Notes: generated from the sequence alone by a model not told the origin. 61,671 nt of DNA from Terriglobia bacterium (GCA_020073005.1 JAIQFX010000045.1:1-61671), one strand, 5' to 3'; positions 17,421 through 27,328 are shown, counted from the stretch's first letter. Numbers and translations are program-made.

Positions 17421-18566
17421 ATGCGACGGGCTCTTGCGACATTGTTGATTGGCGCGGCGGTCGTGACGCTGTCGGTACTGTCCGGCTTCAGCCGGACCGT
17501 CTTCGCCCAGGGCGACGGCGGCTACACGCTCGTCGCCAACTGGCCGCATCTGCCGGCCGCCATGTACTTCGGATTGAAGGAACCGCCGCCACCGCCGGCC
17601 GAGCGTGATGCGCAGGCCGCGGCGCGGCGCGCGAGCGGAAGAGGTGCCGGTGGTGCGAGAGGTCCCGGTGGCGCGGGGCAGAACAACGCGATGGGCCCGA
17701 CGAATCAGCCGGGCATCTCCGGCCTCGCGATCGATCAGCACGATCACATCTACGTCTTCAACCGCGGCGTGAAGCCGGTGATGGTGTTCGACACCGACGG
17801 CAACTTGATCCTGTCTGGCGCCGACCAGGTGATCAACGGCAAGAGGATCAATCCGTCGTGGCAGCACTCGGGCGGCGTGGACTGGGACGGCAACGTCTAC
17901 GTCATCGAGCGCGACGCGCACCGCATCGTCAAGCTGAGCCCGAAGCTGGACAAGTTCCTCATGCAGCTCGGCACGACGAACGAGAAGGGCGACGACGCGA
18001 CGCACTTCAATCTGCCGTCGGGCATCGCGACTCTTCATAACGGCAACATCGTCGTCACGGACGGCTACGGCAACAATCGTGTGGTGCTCTTCGACAAGAA
18101 CGGCAAGTTCATCAAGCAGGTTGGGAAGGGCGCCGGCGGTCCGACCGACAAAGGCACGGGGCCCGGCGAGTGGAATCTGCCGCACAAGATTGCCGTCGAC
18201 GCGAAGGAGAACCTCTACATCATCGACCGTGAAGGCCATCGCCTCGAGGTGTTCGACAAGGACCTCAACTACATCCGCGAGATTCGCAACGACTGGAATC
18301 CGTGGGACGTCAACATCTCGCGCAAGGGCACGGAGAGCTTTGGCTGGATCGCCGATCACAAGGACGAGCGCGTCCTGAAGTTCAATCTTGCGGACGGCAA
18401 GATCCTCGCGATGTGGGGCAAGCAGGGCTGGGGCCCGAGCGAGTTCGACTGGGTCCACGGGATCGTCGTCGACTCGAAGGGCGCCGTCTACGCGGCGGAT
18501 ACCTACGGTCAGCGCATTCAGAAGTTCGTGCGGAGCAGCGGCGCCTCAACGGCCGGTCAGCGCTGA
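17421..18566 (+). CDS. NHL-repeat protein of the peptidyl-alpha-hydroxyglycine alpha-amidating lyase (PAL) type
   Basis: 381 residues from ATG 17421, preceded by GAGGAGGGG. The signal peptide contains SGFSRT from a family A repeat; residues 55-95 are a Pro/Gly-rich linker. The propeller keeps the PAL active-site pattern: Arg115 (VFNRGVKPV), His149 (QHSGGVDWDG), Tyr216 in DGYGNNR (DGYCNSR in animal PAL), His255 (NLPHKIAVD), Arg270 (IDREGHRLEVF) and His346 (WVHGI). The three histidines match the zinc ligands of PAL, which cleaves hydroxyglycine intermediates to an amide and glyoxylate. The Met before the last zinc His of animal PAL is Trp here. NHL propellers can have other jobs, but the residue set is specific. 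Four PHM-like proteins are encoded nearby. Confidence 0.85.
   Translation: MRRALATLLIGAAVVTLSVLSGFSRTVFAQGDGGYTLVANWPHLPAAMYFGLKEPPPPPAERDAQAAARRASGRGAGGARGPGGAGQNNAMGPTNQPGISGLAIDQHDHIYVFNRGVKPVMVFDTDGNLILSGADQVINGKRINPSWQHSGGVDWDGNVYVIERDAHRIVKLSPKLDKFLMQLGTTNEKGDDATHFNLPSGIATLHNGNIVVTDGYGNNRVVLFDKNGKFIKQVGKGAGGPTDKGTGPGEWNLPHKIAVDAKENLYIIDREGHRLEVFDKDLNYIREIRNDWNPWDVNISRKGTESFGWIADHKDERVLKFNLADGKILAMWGKQGWGPSEFDWVHGIVVDSKGAVYAADTYGQRIQKFVRSSGASTAGQR
17480..17497. repeat. family A palindrome inside a signal-peptide coding region
   Basis: Identical GTCCGGCTTCAGCCGGAC, in the same reading frame (SGFSRT) as at 5715. Confidence 0.93.
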
Positions 18567-18568
18567 TA

Positions 18569-18594
18569 CGTAGCGCGAGCCTTTCAGGCGAGCG
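18569..18594. repeat. family B repeat between convergent genes
   Basis: Lies 3 bp after the PAL-like stop. On the minus strand it supplies the final Leu-Ala codons and TGA stop (18584-18586) of the convergent gene. Confidence 0.92.
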
Positions 18595-19162
18595 ATGATC
18601 GAAGGCGCATGACCAGCGGCACGATCAGCAGTGCGACGACGACGAGGACCGACGCGAGCGTGCCACTGATCGGCCAGGCGCGAAACTGGCCGGAGAGATC
18701 GATCGTGCCGGACCATGCATCCCCGGCGATCTCTTCGACGACGATGCGGCCGTCGGCGCGGCGGATGGTCATCGGATACGGATCGATCACGAGGCCGTAG
18801 TACCACCGCAGCGTGCGCGCGTCGATCGGCATGCGGCCGCGCATGCGGTAGACGCCGAGGTTCGGAAGATCGCCGGGCACCGCAGGCGGCGGCGCGATGT
18901 ACTCGACCGACGCGGGACGGATCTCGTGGCCGTCCACCCACAGGACGATGCGGTCGCTGAACGGACCGGTGAAGCGCTCGAGCCGCAGTTTGAGCCAGTC
19001 GGGATCGTTGGCGACGTCGAGAACGAACGCGCCGTCGCGCGAGAAGGTGAGCGAGACGCGCGTGCGCTCCAGGTCATGGGCGGATGCCGCCGCCGCGACG
19101 GCGACGAAGACCGCCACGAAGAATGAACGCAGAGCCACGACGAACGCTATGATACGCGCCAT
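18584..19162 (-). CDS. exported, C-terminally membrane-anchored protein of unknown function
   Basis: 192 residues. An N-terminal hydrophobic signal (FFVAVFVAVAAAASA) is followed by HDLERTRVSLTFSRDGAFVLDV, a beta-rich domain, then one C-terminal transmembrane segment (LASVLVVVALLIVPLVMRL). I do not recognise the family beyond a general resemblance to small metal- or ligand-binding periplasmic domains. It ends SSLA with a stop from the family B repeat. Its ATG (19160-19162) overlaps the ATG of the divergent gene (19161-19163). Confidence 0.7.
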   Translation of the reverse strand: MARIIAFVVALRSFFVAVFVAVAAAASAHDLERTRVSLTFSRDGAFVLDVANDPDWLKLRLERFTGPFSDRIVLWVDGHEIRPASVEYIAPPPAVPGDLPNLGVYRMRGRMPIDARTLRWYYGLVIDPYPMTIRRADGRIVVEEIAGDAWSGTIDLSGQFRAWPISGTLASVLVVVALLIVPLVMRLRSSLA

Positions 19163-19532
19163 GAACGCGGTCGTTTTTGTCCTGGGCCTGACGGCGATTG
19201 CCGCCGCTCAGACCCCATCGCAGAAGATCGACATCGTCAGCGTGACGGGATGCCTGCGCGAGACGACGCCGAATACGTGGACGCTCGAGAACGCGACGGA
19301 CCCGGTCCCCAGCAGCGCCAACGCGCCGCCGGCGAAAGACATCCCCGCGACGCCTCCCGTCGGGAAGAATCAGTACCGTCTGATTGGCGTGTCCGAGTTC
19401 AACCTGACGGCGCACAGAGGCCACACGGTCATCATCAAAGGCCTGTTTATCAAGGCCACTCCGATGAGCCGCGTGAACATGACGTCGGTCACGATGGTGG
19501 CCGCGTCGTGCGCGCCGGCTCCAGCGAGATAG
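19161..19532 (+). CDS. small secreted protein of unknown function
   Basis: 123 residues from ATG 19161; ATG 19149 is an alternative. Signal peptide MNAVVFVLGLTAIAAAQ. The mature part (IDIVSVTGCLRETTPNTWTL...GKNQYRLIGV...HRGHTVIIKGLFIKA) looks like a small beta-barrel often seen in Acidobacteria secretomes. Conserved features are VTGCL and the YRLIG...GHTVxIKG core. It precedes the fourth PHM-like gene by 43 bp and may be co-transcribed. Confidence 0.72.
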   Translation: MNAVVFVLGLTAIAAAQTPSQKIDIVSVTGCLRETTPNTWTLENATDPVPSSANAPPAKDIPATPPVGKNQYRLIGVSEFNLTAHRGHTVIIKGLFIKATPMSRVNMTSVTMVAASCAPAPAR

Positions 19533-19575
19533 GCTAAACTAGGGCACTTTTCTCCGCTTACTTGGGGAGGGTTTC

Positions 19576-21204
19576 ATGAAGCGTCTCGTTCCCGTGCTCG
19601 CCGGGACCTTGGCCGTGTCCGCCGCAACGTTAATCACCGGGCTCACCGGCGTCAGCGTGAAGGCTGGCGCGGCGCCGGTCGCGCCCACCTTCGCGAAGGA
19701 CGTCGCGCCGATCGTCTACAACAAGTGCACGATGTGCCATCGCGCGGGCGAAGTCGCGCCGATGGCGTTCATGACGTACGAGGACGTGCGGCCGTGGGCC
19801 AAGGTGATCAAGACCAAAGTGATGGCGCGCGAGATGCCGCCGTGGGGCGCCGATCCCGAGCACTCGCTGAAGTTCCGCAACGATCGCAGCCTGAGCCGCG
19901 CCGAGATGGACACCATCGCCGCCTGGGTCGATGGCGGCGCGCCGCGCGGCAACGACGCCGACATGCCGCCCGCGCCGAAGTTCGCCGAAGGCTGGACCGC
20001 GGGCCGCGAGCCGGACGCGATTCTCGAGATGCCGGTCGACTTCGCGATTCCTGCTGAAGGCGAGCTCGGCGTCCAGATGTTCTATTCGAAAGTGCCGTGG
20101 AGCGAAGACAAGTTCGCGGAGACGCTGGAGATTCGTCCCGGCAATCGATCGGTCGTCCACCACGCCGGCGTCTTCGTCGTCGACATTCCTGAAGGCGCGC
20201 ACATCGACGAGCACGGCCGTCTCGTGAACGCGGAAGGCAAGGCGTCGAACGATCGCGGTCAGGGCCTCGCGGGTCGCGCGGACGTGACGGCGCTGCCGGG
20301 CGCGAACAAGCTGCTGTCGTGGGTGCCGGGCCGCGGCGTCGATCAGCATCGCGCCGACATCGGCAAGCGCATTCCCGCCGGCAAGTACATCAACTGGCAG
20401 ATGCACTACAACCCGAACGGCAAGCCGACCTCCGATCGGTCGCGCCTCGGGATCTGGTTCAACAAGCAGAACGTGACGCATGAGCTGCTCATCCGTCAGG
20501 CGGGCGATCCTCTGGCGACGACCAAGGGCGGGCTCTCGCTGTATCGCGCCGAAGGGAAGGAAGTCGAATACACCGCCGACGAGGGCAGCACGCGCCGCCG
20601 CAGCAAGACGCCGGACATCCCGCCGTACGCCGAGGACTGGTCGCTGACGGGCATCACGCCGGTGACGGAAGACATCACGCTCTACGCGATGTCGCCGCAC
20701 ATGCACCTGCGCGGCAAGAGCCTGAAGTGGGTGATCGTGTACCCGGACGGCCGCGAGCAGACGATTCTGGATGTGCCGAAGTTCGACTTCAACTGGCAGA
20801 TCGAGTACGAGCTCGAGACGCCGCTGAAGATTCCGGCCGGCAGCAAGATCCTCGGCATCGGCAAGTACGACAACTCGCCGAAGAACAAGTGGAACCCGGC
20901 GCCGAATCTGCCGGTGTACTGGTCGGAGCAGAGCTGGGACGAGATGTATCAGCCGTTCACGCTCTACTCGGTCGACAGCCAGGTCGGCCTCCGCTCGGTC
21001 GCTGTCGCACGCGCGTCGACGAGCAGCTTAGGTGGAGTCCTTGTGTACGCGGATCCAACGCCAGTGCTTATCTCAGCGGCACGGATCGCGCAAGGACGAA
21101 GTCGCCGCGGAAGACTCGCTCCGCCCGACTTCCGGCAACGGTTCAGTCGGCGCGCTCAGACGGCACTGACGCCCGGCAGTGCCGCGCGTCCATACCCTCG
21201 GTAG
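19576..21204 (+). CDS. heme-c / PHM-like copper monooxygenase with repeat-derived C-terminus
   Basis: 542 residues; GGGGAGGG precedes ATG 19576. Signal peptide, then a cytochrome-c-like site CTMCH (Cys51, Cys54, His55) and a PHM-like domain with His195-His196 (VVHHAG), His277 (WQMHYN), His375/His377 (PHMHLRGK) and Met457 (SWDEMY). From about residue 470 the sequence (VGLRSVAVARAS...) is translated from a truncated copy of a dispersed element, so the last 70 or so residues are not family sequence and the original end has been lost. Closest in-window relative: the gene at 7755. The catalytic ligands lie upstream of the insertion, so activity may be kept. Confidence 0.88.
   Translation: MKRLVPVLAGTLAVSAATLITGLTGVSVKAGAAPVAPTFAKDVAPIVYNKCTMCHRAGEVAPMAFMTYEDVRPWAKVIKTKVMAREMPPWGADPEHSLKFRNDRSLSRAEMDTIAAWVDGGAPRGNDADMPPAPKFAEGWTAGREPDAILEMPVDFAIPAEGELGVQMFYSKVPWSEDKFAETLEIRPGNRSVVHHAGVFVVDIPEGAHIDEHGRLVNAEGKASNDRGQGLAGRADVTALPGANKLLSWVPGRGVDQHRADIGKRIPAGKYINWQMHYNPNGKPTSDRSRLGIWFNKQNVTHELLIRQAGDPLATTKGGLSLYRAEGKEVEYTADEGSTRRRSKTPDIPPYAEDWSLTGITPVTEDITLYAMSPHMHLRGKSLKWVIVYPDGREQTILDVPKFDFNWQIEYELETPLKIPAGSKILGIGKYDNSPKNKWNPAPNLPVYWSEQSWDEMYQPFTLYSVDSQVGLRSVAVARASTSSLGGVLVYADPTPVLISAARIAQGRSRRGRLAPPDFRQRFSRRAQTALTPGSAARPYPR
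20983..21189 (+). repeat. dispersed MITE-like element, copy 1 (left end missing)
   Basis: Matches copies 2 and 3 from GTCGGCCTCCGCTCGGT onward, through GTGTACGCGGATCCAACGCC, to a degraded right end CCGGCAGTGCCG. The left terminal repeat is absent. The element overlaps and forms the 3' end of the copper monooxygenase gene. Confidence 0.9.
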
Positions 21205-21205
21205 T

Positions 21206-21223
21206 GTCCGGCTTCAGCCGGAC
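21206..21223. repeat. family A palindrome
   Basis: GTCCGGCTTCAGCCGGAC between copy 1 of the dispersed element and the frameshifted fragment at 21252. Confidence 0.93.
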
Positions 21224-21251
21224 GACATCCGCTTCCGCTAAACTGTCTCGA

Positions 21252-21609
21252 ATGTTGTCCAGGCTTCGACCCCTGCTGGCCGGCGGCGATCGTCGATCGC
21301 AGGCGCGGGCCGCGCGTGTGCTGGCGCGCGTGCGTAAGGATCGCGCGCTCGTTCGCGAACTTGTGGCGCTGACGCGCGATGACGACGAGCGCGACGTCGA
21401 GCATCCGCAGATGTTCGTCAAGGCGTGGGCGCTCGACAGTCTGGCGACGCTTTCTCTGACGCATCCGCGCCCTGCGACCCATCGTGCGCCGTTGCCTGCG
21501 AGTGTTCGAGCAATCCCGGAGCAAGGCGCTCGCCGCGCGGGCGCGCCACATTCGCGCCCGCCTTACGCCAGCAACTCTCCGCGCAGGACGGTCACGGCCT
21601 GGCCGCTGA
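21252..21609 (+). pseudogene. frameshifted small HEAT-like/helical repeat gene
   Basis: ATG 21252 opens MLSRLRPLLAGGDRRSQARA...ELVALTRDDD...FVKAWALDSLATLSLTHP. The sense then continues in the +1 frame as ALRPIVRRCLRVFEQSRSKA to TGA at 21607-21609. The two parts join into one helical, Arg/Leu-rich protein of HEAT/alkylation-repair style. A one-base change near 21466 separates them. The 3' end overlaps the convergent PhzF gene by 47 bp. A sequencing error cannot be excluded. Confidence 0.45.
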
Positions 21610-22354
21610 GACGGACGCGGTCGCCTGCCACGGAAACTTTCACCACGCCGCCGCGATCGGACAGCTGGCGGCCCACGAGATCATCCTTCCCGAGACGCGC
21701 GCTCCAGAACGGACCGAGCGTGCAGTGCGCGGATCCGGTGACGGGATCTTCGTCGATGCCGACGCTCGGTGCGAAGAAGCGCGAGACGAAATCGGCGTTT
21801 GGCGACGCCGCGCGGCTCGTGACGATGAACCCGCGGCCGGGAATCGACGCGAGGCGCGCGAGGTCTGGTCGAAGATGGCGGACCGTGTCTTCGCGATCGA
21901 GCTCGATGAGATGGTCGAGGCGGCTTTGCCCGACGTACCTGGGCGGCGCGCCGAGCGCCACAGCGAGATCCACCGGCGGATCGACGGCCTGCGCGTGCGC
22001 GGCCGGAAAGTCGAGCTCGATCCAGTCGCCGCGGCGGACGGCGGTCAGCAGACCGGCGCGCGTGTAGAAGCGCGCGGGCGACGATGTCATGAGGTGGCCG
22101 CCTTCCCAGAGCGCGTGCGCGCTGGCGAGCGTTCCGTGGCCGCACAGCTCGAGCTCCGCCGCCGGCGCAAACCAGCGCAGGTCGTAGCCGTCCACGCGTT
22201 TCCTCAGAAACGCAGTCGCGCCCGCGTTCATCTCGCGGGCGACGAGCTGCATCCACTCCGCGTCCTGATCGTCAGGCAGCACGCACACGGCGGCGGGATT
22301 GCCGGCGAACGCGTCGGTCGTGAACGCATCGATTCGAACAAACGGCAGGCTCAT
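21563..22354 (-). CDS. PhzF-family isomerase-like protein lacking the catalytic Glu
   Basis: 263 residues with the PhzF two-lobe pattern: FVRIDAFTTDAFAGNPAAVC at the start, CGHGTLASAHAL in the first lobe and DEDPVTGSAHCTLGPFW in the second. In PhzF the catalytic Glu sits in MNLSET; here the segment is MNAGATAFL, so the Glu position (about residue 46) is Ala. The protein may therefore be a non-canonical isomerase/epimerase or a binding protein. No phenazine genes are nearby. Convergent with, and overlapping, the frameshifted fragment. Confidence 0.88.
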   Translation of the reverse strand: MSLPFVRIDAFTTDAFAGNPAAVCVLPDDQDAEWMQLVAREMNAGATAFLRKRVDGYDLRWFAPAAELELCGHGTLASAHALWEGGHLMTSSPARFYTRAGLLTAVRRGDWIELDFPAAHAQAVDPPVDLAVALGAPPRYVGQSRLDHLIELDREDTVRHLRPDLARLASIPGRGFIVTSRAASPNADFVSRFFAPSVGIDEDPVTGSAHCTLGPFWSARLGKDDLVGRQLSDRGGVVKVSVAGDRVRLSGQAVTVLRGELLA

Positions 22355-22417
22355 GCCGGTGATGATGCCGCGCGAGCGCGGTCAGCATCCGCGCCAATTC
22401 GTCGATGGACTGCTTTG

Positions 22418-22703
22418 TAGTGCGAGGCTCTAGCCGAGCGTTCGCTTCGCCGCAGCGGCAGTGCCGGTCGTCGGAGCCGATTCGCGCGCCGGGAAGTCGG
22501 CCTCCGCTCGGTACACTTTCGCTCGCGCGGCGACTAGTGCCTCCCTTGTGCTGCTTGTGTACGCGGATCCAACGCCTGTGGTTTTCTCGAGGTCACGGAT
22601 CGCGCGGAACGAAGTCGCCGCGGAAGATTCGCTGCGCCCGACTTCCGGCAACGGCCCCAGTCGGCGCGCTCAGACGGCGCCGACGCCCGGCACTGCCGCT
22701 GCG
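22418..22703 (+). repeat. dispersed MITE-like element, copy 2 (full length)
   Basis: Starts with a family B variant (22418-22440), then 17-bp terminal inverted repeats CGCAGCGGCAGTGCCGG (22451-22467) and its perfect complement (22687-22703). The body matches copies 1 and 3. Together with the 68 bp after it, it fills the whole gap between the PhzF and ADOP permease genes. No transposase is encoded; a frame through it is open but has no known homology. Confidence 0.9.
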
Positions 22704-22771
22704 TCCGAAATCAAGTCGGACGGGGCACGAATTCGCGAACTCGCGACGTGCATGCGCTTAGAATCGGGCCG

Positions 22772-25204
22772 ATGCGCGCGCTCGTTCTCGCCTGCCGGAC
22801 GTTGCTGCGAAGCCCAGGCTTCGCACTTGCTGCCATCGCCTCGCTCGCGTTGGGTATTGGTGCGAACACCGCGATGTTCGCGCTCGCCGATGCGATCCTC
22901 TTTCGTCCGCTGCCTGTGCCCGCTCCCGAGCGATTGGTCCGCATCGACAATGTGGACCCGGCTGACGCCGGCCGTCAGCCGAGGGCGATCGTCGCGTCGA
23001 TGGTGGATGCGCTGCGGACCTCTCGCGTCTTCGCTGGCGTGTGTGGATTCCTGACACCGTCCACCACGATCGACATCGACGGACATATGGCGGAGGTGTC
23101 TGGCGTCATCGCGTCCGGCGATTGCTTCGAGACGCTCGGCGTGCATCCGGCCCTCGGCCGCCTGCTCGCGCCGGGCGACGATCTCGACGGCGCCCAAAAG
23201 GTCACCGCGATCTCATACGATTCGTGGCTCCAGGATTTTGGCGGCCGTCCTGATATTTTGGGACGCACGGTCGGGATGGGCGGCGAGCCGTTTCGGATCG
23301 TCGGCGTGGTGGAGCGCCGATTTCCCGGACTCCTCATCGGGTTTCCTGCGCGCGTCTACTCACCACTGCGCCAAGTCAAGTTACCACCGGATCTGTCGTA
23401 CGCCGCGCTGGGGCAGACCGTGTTCGCGCGCCTCCGCGACGGAGACACCACCGCCGGCGTCGCCGCCCGGCTGGACGCGGAATGGCCGGCGTGGCTGGCT
23501 GCCGCGGCCCCCGGCAGGCTTTCAGGCGCGGCTCGTGATCGGTACCTCAAGCGCAGGCCGCGCGTCACATCCGCGGCCACCGGTATTGATTACACGTTGC
23601 GACGCCGATTCGGGCCGCCGCTGACCGCGCTCGTCGCGATTGCAGCGCTGGTCTTGCTCGTCGCCGCCGTCAACGTCGCCAACTTGCTGCTGGCCCGCGC
23701 CGCCAACCGTCGTCGCGACACGGCGGTGCGCCTTGCCCTCGGGGCGACGCGGTGGCAGATCGCACGACGCGTCCTTGTCGAAAGCGGAATCGTACTGGTC
23801 GTTGCTTTGGCTGCTGGCGTCCTCGTCGCCCATTGGTGCGATCGTCTGCTGGTCGCGATGTTCCGGGCGAGCTCGCCCGGATTCACGCTGGATGTGGCGC
23901 CGGATTGGCGCGCGTTGACGTTTGCCTCTATAGCGGCCGGCCTCGCGTTCCTCGTGTTCGCGCTCGGTCCTGCACTTTCGTCGGCCAACGTCGACTTCAC
24001 CGCGTTCCAGTCGGCCTCGACCCGGACGATTGGCATGCACAGCCGGGCGAGGCGAGCCGTCCTCGTGGCGCAGGTCGCGGTCACGCTCGTGCTGGTCGCT
24101 GTGGGCAGCGTATTCGTGGAGGCATTGGCCTCTTTGCGGAACACGCCGCTCGGCGTCGATGTCGAGCACGTGCTGACCATGCAGCTCTCCCCGCTGCCAG
24201 GCGGTTATCCGAACGGCGCCGCGCCTTCGTCGTACTACCGCACGCTCGTCGAGCGGGTGCAGGCCGTCCCTGGCGTCGCGTCCGTCTCGCTGTCCGCAGA
24301 GCCGCCCTTCGGAACAGTCCCGCGTCCGGTCGACGTCGCAGCCGGGAGCCCGGAGGCGCCGGCCGTCAGCGCGGAGGAACAGATCATCACCGATCATTTC
24401 TTCGAGACGATGAAGATCCCCTTGATCGCCGGCGAAGACTTCCGTCCGTCAGATACAGCGCGATCCGACCGCACGGTGATCGTGAGCGACGCATTGGCGC
24501 GGCGGCTGTTTGGATCTGAAGTGGCCCTTGGGAGACGGATTCGCATCGGCGGGAGCCCGGAACTCCAGACGCTGCAGATCGTCGGCATCGCGCGTGATGC
24601 CGTGCTCTCGCATCCGCAAGGCAGGAACACGCTCATCCTGTACCACAACTGGTGGCAAGCCCCAATTCTGTTTCCGACGCTGGTGATAAGGACACGCGTC
24701 GATCCCATCGCGGTCTCCGCGGCCGTGCGCGACGAGTTGCAGCGGGAACGCCACGAGTTTCCCGCGCGCGTCAGGACGCTTGAAGACAGGTTCGACGGTG
24801 CGGTCGCGCAGGAGCGCCTGCTCGCGTCGCTATCCGCGTCGTTCAGCGTGCTCAGTCTTGCGCTCGCTGCAGTTGGGTTGTACGGCTTGCTCGCGTTCAC
24901 CGTGGCGAGTCGTACGAACGAGATTGGCGTGCGGATGGCCCTCGGCGCGAGCCGTCGAGGTATATTGCAGCTGGTCGTCAGCGACGCGCTGATGGTGGTC
25001 GGTACCGGCGTTGCGATTGGCGTGCCACTCGCTTGGGTTGCGGTGCGAACCGCGTCACGCGTGCTATTCGACGCTCACCCGTCCGGAGTGCTCCCGATCC
25101 TGTCCGCCGTAGCCCTGCTCATTCTGAGCGGCACGATGGCGGCGTCAGCGCCGGCGCTCCGTGCCACCGCCGTCAATCCGGTCGACGCGCTTCGGCACGA
25201 GTGA
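22772..25204 (+). CDS. ADOP-type MacB/FtsX permease
   Basis: 810 residues from ATG 22772. One N-terminal helix ([39 protein letters not shown]) and a MacB-type periplasmic core are followed by three helices, then a second helix-core-three-helix unit ending in [17 protein letters not shown]. This duplicated layout with the NTAMF...ILFRPLP signature is the 'acidobacterial duplicated orphan permease' family, usually found without its own ATPase, as here. Expected role: mechanotransmission-type export or signalling at the inner membrane. The gene is bracketed by inverted copies of the dispersed element. Confidence 0.92.
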   Translation: MRALVLACRTLLRSPGFALAAIASLALGIGANTAMFALADAILFRPLPVPAPERLVRIDNVDPADAGRQPRAIVASMVDALRTSRVFAGVCGFLTPSTTIDIDGHMAEVSGVIASGDCFETLGVHPALGRLLAPGDDLDGAQKVTAISYDSWLQDFGGRPDILGRTVGMGGEPFRIVGVVERRFPGLLIGFPARVYSPLRQVKLPPDLSYAALGQTVFARLRDGDTTAGVAARLDAEWPAWLAAAAPGRLSGAARDRYLKRRPRVTSAATGIDYTLRRRFGPPLTALVAIAALVLLVAAVNVANLLLARAANRRRDTAVRLALGATRWQIARRVLVESGIVLVVALAAGVLVAHWCDRLLVAMFRASSPGFTLDVAPDWRALTFASIAAGLAFLVFALGPALSSANVDFTAFQSASTRTIGMHSRARRAVLVAQVAVTLVLVAVGSVFVEALASLRNTPLGVDVEHVLTMQLSPLPGGYPNGAAPSSYYRTLVERVQAVPGVASVSLSAEPPFGTVPRPVDVAAGSPEAPAVSAEEQIITDHFFETMKIPLIAGEDFRPSDTARSDRTVIVSDALARRLFGSEVALGRRIRIGGSPELQTLQIVGIARDAVLSHPQGRNTLILYHNWWQAPILFPTLVIRTRVDPIAVSAAVRDELQRERHEFPARVRTLEDRFDGAVAQERLLASLSASFSVLSLALAAVGLYGLLAFTVASRTNEIGVRMALGASRRGILQLVVSDALMVVGTGVAIGVPLAWVAVRTASRVLFDAHPSGVLPILSAVALLILSGTMAASAPALRATAVNPVDALRHE

Positions 25205-25318
25205 CGCAGGCGAGACACGAGTTCGATCCAGCGGCGGCCCGAGACCTTCGGATGTCAGGTCAAAGATGTCTTGGCTAGCTGCGTCGCACACATCGTCGAG
25301 AGGTGCAGTCTCAAGAGT

Positions 25319-25607
25319 CGCAGCGGCAATGCCGGGCGCCGGCGCCGTCTGAGCGCGCCGACTGGAACCGTTGCCGGAAGTCGGGCGCAGCGAGTCTTCC
25401 GCGGCGACTTCGTTCTGCGCGATCCGTGACCTCGAGATGACCACTGGCGTTGGATCCGCGTACACAAGCCGCTGAAGCAAGCACGTAGTCGACGCGCGAG
25501 CGATAGGGACCGAGCGGAGGCCGACTTCCCGGCGCGCGAATCGGCGATGGCGACCGGCAGTGCCGCTGCGACGACAAGAACCGCTCGCCTGAAAGGCTCG
25601 CGCTACG
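25319..25607 (-). repeat. dispersed MITE-like element, copy 3 (full length, inverted)
   Basis: Terminal repeats at 25319-25335 and 25554-25570 (one mismatch between arms), then a family B palindrome at 25582-25607. By eye, most bases match copy 2 in the opposite orientation. The gap 25205-25716 holds this element, a hairpin and no gene that I can support. Confidence 0.9.
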
Positions 25608-25608
25608 A

Positions 25609-25632
25609 AGAGTCCGGAAGAAGCCGGACTCT
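25609..25632. repeat. perfect hairpin
   Basis: AGAGTCCGG and CCGGACTCT (9-bp arms) around AAGAAG, directly after the family B end of element copy 3. Confidence 0.9.
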
Positions 25633-25716
25633 ACCGAGTGGGTTCATTGCACAAAAAGCGATCGGGCGTCCAAGGTCAGTGATCCGTCGTCCGGCGCCGC
25701 AATATACTTGTGCGCC

Positions 25717-27293
<1,577 letters not shown>

Positions 27294-27300
<7 letters not shown>

Positions 27301-27328
27301 GAATCTGAAATCTGAATTCTGAACTTCC
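27294..27328. repeat. degenerate heptamer array overlapping a stop codon
   Basis: Units GAATTGA, GAATCTG, AAATCTG, AATTCTG, AACTTCC. The first unit holds the malate synthase stop codon; AGGAGG for the next gene follows immediately. Confidence 0.85.

Noticed and set aside
20727-22067. 446-codon frame spanning element copy 1, the frameshifted fragment and PhzF antisense
   Set aside because: Composite of unrelated sequence; only the short part from 21252 makes protein sense.
21563-22354. Phenazine biosynthesis
   Set aside because: PhzF relatives are widespread; no other phz gene is present and the catalytic Glu is missing.
22451-22703. Element copy 2 considered as an integron attC site
   Set aside because: No integrase and no attC core pattern; 17-bp terminal repeats fit a MITE-like element better.
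22461-23054. Open frame through element copy 2 (VYADPTPVV...) as a small gene
   Set aside because: The same translation is open in copy 3, but copy 1 breaks it and no start signal or known family is seen; treated as non-coding.
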